A model generated the notes under the pieces. That model ran no database searches. It saw only the letters and a list, made by a program, of their open reading frames with translations, and was not told where the DNA came from. A DNA stretch of 64,000 nucleotides. Source: Ashinkailepas kermadecensis (taxonomy: Eukaryota; Arthropoda; Thecostraca; Neolepadidae). The DNA is taken from NCBI GenBank assembly GCA_034440615.1, contig JAOTOM010005128.1:885001-949000 (forward strand). The letters run 5' to 3'. This document shows, one piece after another, positions 57,346 through 64,000 of the stretch. Numbering within the stretch: the first letter of the stretch is position 1; every line of letters starts with the position of its first letter. A program made the position numbers and the translations under genes.

Positions 57346-57425
57346 GGGAGACGTCTGTTAGTTAGTTATTTGGGCTTACGGGCGCATCGACTGCGTTGGT
57401 CATACAGCGCCCGGGAGACGTCTGT
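57346..57425 (-). mobile_element. 54-bp 5'-truncated SINE with 13-bp TSD
   Basis: The perfect 13-bp repeat GGGAGACGTCTGT (57346-57358 and 57413-57425) flanks element 57359-57412. The minus strand reads GGGCGCTGTATGACCAACGC, AGTCGATGCGCCCGTAAGCC and CAAATAACTAACTA. It contains only the shared 3' domain and an AACT-repeat tail, the expected product of 5'-truncated target-primed reverse transcription. Confidence 0.88.
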
Positions 57426-57534
57426 GCAGAGGTGGACAACGCGGCTATCGTGGTTTTAAGCGCAGATGTGTAATTGATGTACATGGGTGTCACTTTGTGA
57501 AATTGATTGGGGGGGGGGAGGGGGCTAATTGGTG

Positions 57535-57725
57535 CTTCTGATGGCATTTTTATCCGGAGGGGCGCCAGCGGCTGAAAAAAAAAACTCATTGAACGGGGGC
57601 GGGGTGCAATTGAGCGTTCTGGAAGGGCACCTCCATAGGCTCAATGGCTAAGCTTCGGTCTGATTGGGGGGACCAAATCAATGATTGTGGGACAAAGTAA
57701 CGATTGGGGCAGCTGCCCCCTTTAG
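57535..57725. repeat. Dispersed GGCGCC-rich repeat, copy 6
   Basis: ATCCGGAGGGGCGCCAGCGG, CTGAAAAAAAAAACTCATTG and GGGCGGGGTGCAATTGAGCG parallel 43320-43385. It is preceded by a G-run (57510-57522). Confidence 0.55.
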
Positions 57726-58029
57726 CGCTTGCAAAATGACGCCTGCCGATTTGGGCTTCATGCTGAGTTGATGCATTGCTGTTTTTTACCCTTCGTCCGC
57801 CCGGAGGCGACCAGCAAGAAGAGCGAGGGAAAGCGCAGAGGTGCAAACCTCCCGCAGCTGCTCCCATATGTCGCAAACTGAAGCCTTGCAGAAAAAAAAT
57901 CCGTTCCCACTGTCCAGGGTCGAGTGGTCATAAGGTGTTGGGTGGCAGAATCGGTGCATACAAATCGAACACTAATCACGCGTAAGGCTAGCATGAATAT
58001 CTAACCAATTATCTAACCAATTAACGGAC

Positions 58030-58195
58030 AAATGTAGGTGGTTGTGACTTTACGACGCACTCAACACCTGAGACCACATGGCGTCACCTGCTTCTCACTG
58101 TCTGGAAGGGCGGGCATTGCGAGGAATCGAACCTCGTACCTCTGTCGGTTCCATTCCGCGCGGTGCCGAAAACACAAAAACCGCGCAATATATTT
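58030..58195 (-). mobile_element. SINE with perfect B box, head partly decayed
   Basis: The minus strand contains the B box GAGGTTCGATTCCTCG, then GCCCGCCCTTCCAGACAGTG, GTGACGCCATGTGGTCTCAG and GTGTTGAGTGCGTCGTAAAG with a TCACAACCACC tail. The A box is not recognisable. The 3' half matches the fragment at 9386-9475 and the SINE at 40430-40596. No clear target-site duplication was found. Confidence 0.7.
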
Positions 58196-58830
58196 TGAGG
58201 AAAAATTGCCGATGATATTAAGACATTCTGAAAACGGCCTTTCAGTATTTATGTTATTTGACTTATGGAAATACACGCATAATTAGCAAGCCGTTAATTA
58301 AATTCACTAAGATACGCGTCGTCCAGAAAAAAACCTTATTATTCTGTCCGATAGTTGTGGGACAAATTAAATCTGCATAATATAGCGCTTCAATGTTTCA
58401 AGGTTTCTGAAATGTGACACATTAAGGCGTCGGCAATCCGTTTTGAAAGCCATCATTAAAAGCTTTACAATGCATGCAGACCCCAAAGTACGAATGTAGC
58501 TAGGAATTGTAGATTTTGCGAAAGTGTCCCGGACTAAAGCCACAATTTTTCGAGTGCTCGGATTTCCGTCACTTTATTTCGGAAGGAGCCGTTTTCCCAC
58601 AGAACAAATAAAGTATTTTTATTTTTTGTAGTCCTTTGTTTTTTGTAGTCCTCATCGTGGGCCCGGATCGTCGAATCCTCTCCCTCCTCAAATTGTAAGC
58701 AAGCATAGCGTTGTCACAAGCCAGGAATGCAGACCGCTTAAGCATGCATCTAGATGCAGGATTCGTTGGAAAAGACGACGATTCGGTATTCGGTGAACGC
58801 TTGGTTGGGCTCATAAACTATCGTACGGGC
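58196..58830. other. Intergenic sequence without recognisable gene
   Basis: Unique sequence with a short TTTTTTGTAGTCCT duplication (58622-58655). Nothing coding. Confidence 0.5.
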
Positions 58831-58834
58831 CACA

Positions 58835-59335
58835 CGCATTCGTAAGGACCAAGGACCGTGTTCGTACACGTTCGTAAGGCCCGTAGACGTTCGTAGGGGC
58901 CCGTACACGTTCGTAAGGCCCGCAGACGTTCGTAAGGGCTCGCACACGTTCGTAAGGCCCGTAGACGTTCGCAAGGCCCGTAGACGTTCTTAAGGGTCCG
59001 GACACGTTCGTAAAGCCCGCAGACGTTCGTAAGGGTCCGTACACGTTCGTAAGGCCCGCAGACGTTCGTAAGGACCGTACACGTTCGTAAGAGCCTGTAC
59101 ACATTCAAAAGAAGCATGCGGACGTTCGTAATGGCCCGTAATTGCCTGCAAACATTCGTAAGGAGCTTGAAGGAACCTGTAGACGTTCGCAAGAACATGT
59201 ATACGTCCGTATGGGTCCATAGACGTTTGTAGGGGCCCGCATACGTTCGTACGGACCCGTAGACGTCTGTAGACGTCCGTAAGGGCCCTTAGACGTCTGT
59301 AGACGTCCGTGTGGGTCCATAGACGTGATTTCCAA
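58835..59335. repeat. Tandem array of ACGTTCGTAAGGCCCGTAG (18-20 bp), about 25 copies
   Basis: Units alternate between GTAGACGTTCGTAAGGCCC and GTACACGTTCGTAAGGGCC forms, with drift to GACGTCTGTAGACGTCCGTA at the right end. Overlapping Tyr-Glu-Arg-Val and Thr-Asn-Val frames on the minus strand are artefacts. Confidence 0.95.
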
Positions 59336-60000
59336 GTGGTTATATAGCCACAGTCGCAAAGCTATGTTTTGCACAGCAATAGCTGTGAGCTGCTATTGCA
59401 CAGAAATAGCACAGCAATGTGTGACTACGTATACCTACAACGCCTTTCGTATTGTGTAGCATTGAACACGTGGCCACATGTAACCATGAATAGGGCGTTG
59501 CGCAAATGCAAGCCGAGTGCTAAAATGAGGTATTTCCCATACACTGGCCATAGCTATCGATTTCACACAGCATTTGCTATATTATCGGAATATAAAATTT
59601 CGTCAACCAATATTGAAACTGAAAACCACGAGTGTAAAAACTTTGGGAGGCAGCAGGGTTTATGATATATACACTATTCAGAAGCATTGCTATTTGAACC
59701 TAAAGGGCGCTGCTTGAAGAGTCGACTCAATAAGTAGTTCTCATCAATCGCCTTTTTTGACATTCCTACGCTCATAATGAAAACTTTCTGGGGAATGCAG
59801 CAAATAACATCGGCGAATAATGGAGGCCAGGACTGCGATTCGACACAAGATTTACGATGGGTTACTTGCTTAGCGATAGCCCTCCGGTTGTTTTTAGTCA
59901 TGTTTGTGCGAACAGCCTTCATCTGCTTTGATGCACAGACCACACGCCCGCAGACAGGACGCGGATCGTTCCATTTGAACGGAACAACTACGCCAAGTCA
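59336..60000. other. Intergenic sequence without recognisable gene
   Basis: GCACAGCAATAGCTGTGAGC/GCACAGAAATAGCACAGCAA local repeats at 59371-59418. No exon recognised. Confidence 0.5.
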
Positions 60001-60002
60001 GC

Positions 60003-60055
60003 TGGTTATTTGGACTTCAGGGCGCACCAGCCCTGTCCATGTAGCGCCCAGATTA
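60003..60055 (-). mobile_element. SINE 3'-domain fragment
   Basis: The minus strand reads GGGCGCTACATGGACAGGGC, then GGTGCGCCCTGAAGTCCAAA and TAACC. This is a diverged copy of the 3' domain. No clear target-site duplication. Confidence 0.55.
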
Positions 60056-60955
60056 CGGATTACGGTCAAAACTCACAGTAACCAAACAAGATCCGATTCC
60101 CGTGCTAGTCTACGTTATGCACGAATAGCTCATGGGTACCCGTCAGTAAGACCTCTTCAGCATGATTAAAAGGTGCGGTGCAGGGCAGGAATCAGGAAAC
60201 TATTCTACTGTATTATCTTATTCGCATGACTATAAAATTATTTGCGGCATGATCAACACGACGAATTGGTGTACTTCATCAGCATATCGTACATCGCGAT
60301 TACCCTCTGGGAACATTCAAAGGTTCAGCTCATTCTAAGCGACACGACGCAACATTCTGAACAAAAACCGTGTATTATGAACACCGATCAGCATGCTATC
60401 CAGATTCAGCGCCGAGTCACCAACAGTCTCGCAGTTTCAGCACCAAGCTTCGAATCGCTCTCTTCAGTTGAAATTACAAACCAAGAAGCATACAAATCAG
60501 ACATTGGTGGAAATGCACACAACGGTGGTCCAGTGAAATAATACCTGTAGTCGTACTTTCTATGGCCGACGCGATGGTCTTACGTTTGACCATTCATGCT
60601 TGTGAATTAATTTGACAAATGAAAACTTCGCATAGTTAATGAATGCACATGTTAACAAGCTTCACAGAAACAGAAGACCTGACTGACTTTAGTTAATACA
60701 TTTTAATGACAGCAAATTATCAATAAGCATAGCAGAGCACTTGCTACGCCACATCGCCTGGCAGTAAATGAAGTCAAACAGCGGGTCTTTCGTCATGCCG
60801 AGCCAATTTAATTCAACTTTACAAAAGCTGTTTTTGTTTAATCAGCTAAAGTAATTTAACTTGCATCTGGAGCCATAAAGCGAACGCATCATGTAACTCC
60901 GTAAAGACGAGTGCATTTAAAAAAGAAACGAACGTCATGGAGCAAAATTTGAAAG
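60056..60955. other. Intergenic sequence without recognisable gene
   Basis: Unique AT-rich sequence; frames here are unassigned. Confidence 0.5.
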
Positions 60956-60956
60956 C

Positions 60957-61062
60957 ACACATATATCCATACATATACACATACATACATATATACATAC
61001 ATACGTACACACATACATACACACATAAATATATATACAAATATATATATCTATATCATATA

Positions 61063-61139
<77 letters not shown>

Positions 61140-61142
61140 GCA
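60957..61142. repeat. (ACAT)n and (TA)n microsatellites
   Basis: CATACATACATA-type words to 61030, then a TA run at about 61066-61135. Confidence 0.97.
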
Positions 61143-61845
61143 TATGTAGGTCAGTCACAAAAACTACGGCCAAGTTTGCCCCTTTGCCCTGTGATTTACA
61201 TCACTGCATACGTCATGCTGACGGCTCTGTTGTCAACCTGTGCCAGTGTTGATGAAACACAGAGATCGCGCAGCGCAATGACAAGTCTGACGATGAGGAT
61301 GAGGAAGAAAAGTTTCATTGGTGATTGTTTTCCCACCTTGCCACATTGAGATAAATGTGCCGGAAGTGTCCTGAAGGTGTGGCGGAAAATGAGCCTGTAT
61401 GCTTGGCTTATTCTTGTAATAAAGGACTCGAATTAAAGACAATGCCGATCACCAGTTAACCCAGACATATACCTTTTGAGCCATCTACATAACACATCTA
61501 ACATAATCCATAGAAAACCACTCACAGTTTTCAACTCAGCCATTATCAGGGCTCGATGGGCATAGTTTCTAGTGACGAATCAATGGGCTGGCCACGACTA
61601 AACTTGAATTGGCGATGACTGATGGTTCAAACACTTCCAACAGTTTCCCAATACACAAGCGTAGGCCTACCGAACTGTGCAGTTTATTGGACAAATGACA
61701 GTAGAAATAATTCATAACTTGAAAATGCCAACACTCCCAATATGAACAAAATACATGCTGGGAGAAACCCGCTCGCGTTCACCTTGTACTTACATCCGTC
61801 CAGTCAATACCAGTCCACTAATGTCGCAAGCATATTGCAATCGCA
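61143..61845. other. Intergenic sequence without recognisable gene
   Basis: Unique sequence; nothing recognised. Confidence 0.5.
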
Positions 61846-62094
61846 TCAACACTGGCGACACGTCCTGTAGCATTGCCCACGTCCCCAGCGGACAAGTGGC
61901 ACGTGCGCTGACTGACGGCTAAAGGCTATGCTACTGAAAGGCACAGCGCCACGTGCTGAGCACTGGCTCCTCCACGTCCTGTAGCGATTCCACAGCTCTG
62001 CTACCAGCTCGAGGTTCCTCGGTGGTCCCTCGGCCGGGTCGACAGCCGCGAAACCGCAGCCCGGCGTCAGGATCACGGTGGCGGTGAGGGTCAT
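61846..62094 (-). CDS. Unassigned open frame next to the 33-bp array (possible exon)
   Basis: The minus frame runs out of the 33-bp array into VILTPGCGFAAVDPAEGPPR and NLELVAELWNRYRTWRSQ, with reasonable codon usage before a stop at about 61846. I do not recognise a family. Its position at the 3' edge of a minisatellite (minus sense) mirrors exons 2 and 3 of the receptor, which is the only reason to keep it. It may be noncoding. Confidence 0.2.
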   Translation of the reverse strand: MTLTATVILTPGCGFAAVDPAEGPPRNLELVAELWNRYRTWRSQCSARGAVPFSSIAFSRQSAHVPLVRWGRGQCYRTCRQC

Positions 62095-62495
62095 CCCCGG
62101 GCCACCTCAGGTGGTGGTGAGGGTCCTCCCCGGGCCACCTCAGGTGGCGGTGAGGGTCATCCCCGGGCCACCTCAGGTGGTGGTGAGGGTCCTCTCCGGG
62201 CCACCTCAGGTGGCGGTGAGGGTCATCCCCGGGCCACCTCAGGTGATGGTGAGGGTCCTCTCCGGGCCACCTCAGGTGGCGGTGAGGGTCATCCCCGGGC
62301 CACCTCAGGTGGTGGTTAGGGTCATCCCCGGGCCACCTCAGGTGATGGTGAGGGTCCTCTCCGGGTCACCTCAGGTGGCGGTGAGGGTCATCCCCGGGCC
62401 ACCTCAGGTGACGGTGAGGGTCATCCCCGGGCCACCTCAGGTGGCGGTGTCATCCCTGAGCCACCTCAGGTGGTGGTGAGGGTCACCCCGAGCAG
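62078..62495. repeat. 33-bp minisatellite, about 13 copies
   Basis: The unit is GGTGGCGGTGAGGGTCATCC plus CCGGGCCACCTCA, with GGTGGTGGTGAGGGTCCTCT as the alternating sub-variant. Since 33 is a multiple of 3, a Val-Arg-Val-Ile-Pro-Gly-Pro-Pro-Gln period stays open. No evidence it is translated. Confidence 0.96.
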
Positions 62496-62631
62496 TATTG
62501 GTGACCTGGGTAGCTCAGTGAGCGGCGGTGGCGGCGGCGGTGGCCGACACCAGCAGGCCCCGCAGCCGGTCCATCAGTGCTGTGACGTCACTAGTGGCCG
62601 GTGTGTCCGACGCCGACCGGCCTCTGTCTAG

Positions 62632-62803
62632 TCAGCTGCGGCGGTCGGCACATGGGGAGGTCAGGCGGAACCGGGCCGCCAGCAGAAAATGGTCAGACGG
62701 CAGCGCCTCGCTGGGGTAGGGCTTCAGACGTTCACACAGACCGGCCGACGGTAGAGCCAGCCGGGACAACAGCTCCAGACGGGGAGACCCCGGCGGCGAG
62801 TCA
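62632..62803 (-). CDS. Terminal exon of an ANGEL/CCR4/nocturnin-like EEP-family protein
   Basis: On the minus strand the exon starts after CTTGCAG at 62804 and reads DSPPGSPRLELLSRLALPSA, GLCERLKPYPSEALPSDHFL and LAARFRLTSPCADRRS, then TGA at 62634-62632. The PSDHFLLAARFRL end is the conserved SDH box that closes the endonuclease-exonuclease-phosphatase fold. The L-x-LL-x-RL-x-LPS lead-in recalls ANGEL2 (from memory) more than CCR4, nocturnin or PDE12. The Asp-His pair is catalytic in the family. Upstream exons must lie to the right, beyond the window or unrecognised. Its first 50 bases recur in the compound minisatellite. Confidence 0.65.
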
Positions 62804-63500
62804 CTGCAAGGGGTCACCTCAGGTCAGGTCAATATCAGACGGGACAACAGCTGCAGACGGGGAGACCCAGGGAGTGTCGCGGCTAGAGGCCACCTCAGAT
62901 CGGGTCAGGTCAGATCAATACCAGTCGGGACAACAGCTCCAGACGGGGAGACCCCGGCGGCGAGTCACTGCCAGAGGTCACCTCAGGTCAGGTCAATATC
63001 AGACGGGGAGACCCAGGGAGTGTCGCCGCCAGAGGTCACCTCATGTCAGGTCTATATCAGACGGGACAACAGCTGCAGACGGGGAGACCCAGGGAGTGTC
63101 GCGGCCAGAGGCCATCTAAGATCGGATCAGGTCAGATCAATACCAGTCGGGACAACAGCTCCAGACGGGGAGACCCCGGCGGCGAGTCACTGCCAGAGGT
63201 CACCTCAGGTCAGGTCAATATCAGACGGGGAGAACGGTCGAGAAGTACCAGGGAAGAGTGTCGCGGCCAGAGGCAACCTCAGATCGGGTCAGGTCAGATC
63301 AATACCAGTCGGGACAACAGCTCCAGACGGGGAGACCCCGGCGGCGAGTCACTGCCAGAGGTCACCTCAGGTCAGGTCAATATCAGACGGGGAGAACTAA
63401 GGAGTGTCGCGGCCAGAGGCAACCTCAGATCGGGTCAGGTCAGATCAATACCAGTCGGGACAACAGCTCCAGACGGGGAGACCCCGGCGATGAGTCACGA
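62760..63500. repeat. Compound minisatellite containing copies of the ANGEL-like exon's splice junction
   Basis: On the minus strand several units carry CCTCTGGCAG|TGACTCGCCG, then CCGGGGTCTCCCCGTCTGGA and GCTGTTGTCCCGACTGG. That is the acceptor and the first coding bases of the exon at 62632-62803, followed by TATTGATCTGACCTGACC. GGGACAACAGCT(C/G)CAGACGG occurs seven times (first at about 62763). Full junction copies alternate with shorter forms containing CAGGGAGTGTCGCGGCCAGA, giving a roughly 140-160-bp higher-order period. Frames over it are artefacts. Confidence 0.92.
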
Positions 63501-63504
63501 GCGG

Positions 63505-63862
63505 CTGGCAAGTATCAACTATCTGGGCTGGTGTACCGGATTAGTTGCAATATTTGCACATACCAAGTGCATTGGCAACATACCAAGTGCATTGGCAACA
63601 GGTCAAGTGCATTAGCGAAACAGCTCGCCCCGGTCGCCTACGTTTCAATGAGCATATACGCGATGTAAAAAAAAACAGGACGTTTGACACACCGATGGGA
63701 GATTTTAGAGAAGCCCACAGTAGTAGCGGTATAACTTCTGCCACAATACTTATCGCCTCAGAAATCATTAAAATATGCAAAGACCACACTAAGCACAAAA
63801 TCACTGAGTCAATATACATTTGCGGGTTTAGACCTAAGTTAAATAGTAACTATTCGTCCTGA
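63505..63862 (+). pseudogene. Penelope-like element GIY-YIG endonuclease relic
   Basis: One plus frame begins GKYQLSGLVYRISCNICTYQ, the start of a GIY-YIG domain. Another frame continues KCISETARPGRLRFNEHIRD, TPMGDFREAHSSSGITSATI and KITESIYICGFRPKLN, the order expected of the Penelope C-terminal endonuclease (R and E positions present). A 20-bp unit, ACCAAGTGCATTGGCAACAT, is repeated nearly three times (63560-63620) exactly at the motif core and breaks the frame. The RT part is missing here. Confidence 0.7.
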
Positions 63863-64000
63863 CGTTTGGTGAGGTAAACGAGTGAAATGTATTGTCATAA
63901 TAGACTTGGTTGGTGTTATATTTTTATATTTATGGTAGTGGTCTTCTGCAACCTTTACAAGTGGGGATATATATATCCTGGCGATTTTTTAATGCGTCAT
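63863..64000. other. Window end, nothing recognised
   Basis: AT-rich unique sequence following the Penelope relic. Confidence 0.4.

Noticed and set aside
61846..62094. Arylsulfatase C-terminus
   Set aside because: A DPxE...NLxLVAEL phrase gave a passing resemblance, but flanking conserved residues are missing. Left as an unassigned frame.

Overview
This is a eukaryotic genomic window, almost certainly from an arthropod and more likely a crustacean than an insect. The evidence is an interstitial block of AACCT (TTAGG-type) telomere repeats near 10.4 kb, a spliced GABA-A/GRD-like receptor gene, arthropod-style LINE and Penelope-like remnants, and an exceptional load of micro- and minisatellites. 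Most open frames in the window are repeat artefacts. The species call is inference.

The backbone is one large gene on the minus strand that fills about 56 kb and runs off the left edge. Four coding exons of a Cys-loop ligand-gated channel subunit can be placed: exon 1 (signal peptide, 56650-56705), exon 2 (28803-28966), exon 3 (5599-5663) and exon 4 (1011-1231). Splice phases match at every junction. Exon 4 is 221 bp and ends at the codon position where vertebrate GABA-A receptor genes also split. The coding exons downstream (Cys loop, membrane helices) lie beyond coordinate 1. A second minus-strand gene ends at 62632-62803, which looks like the terminal exon of an ANGEL/CCR4/nocturnin-type endonuclease-exonuclease-phosphatase protein.

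The introns are packed with repeats. Intron 3 (1232-5598) has a 25-bp minisatellite and an inverted repeat. Intron 2 (5664-28802) has a LINE RNase H relic, a roughly 270-bp satellite, hexamer, tetramer and heptamer arrays, and a degenerate hammerhead-like Penelope motif. Intron 1 (28967-56649) has a 3.4-kb inverted-repeat element, SINEs with target-site duplications, a 55-bp array, a 33/36-bp array, a 1.4-kb segmental duplication (41.0-42.4 and 51.6-53.1 kb), a Penelope RT relic, a two-ORF I-type LINE (45.5-51.6 kb) and a CR1/L2-type LINE relic. The right end holds a GC-rich 5' region, more minisatellites and a Penelope GIY-YIG endonuclease relic.

The most unusual observation is that several minisatellites are not random intronic DNA. 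The 62-bp array at exon 2, the 65-bp array at exon 3 and the compound array at the ANGEL-like exon each consist of tandem copies of that exon's own 3' splice junction (intron end, AG and the first 20-50 exonic bases). The array upstream of exon 1 may be a fourth case. The receptor gene therefore has about 17 and 13 extra copies of a splice-acceptor region in front of two consecutive exons.
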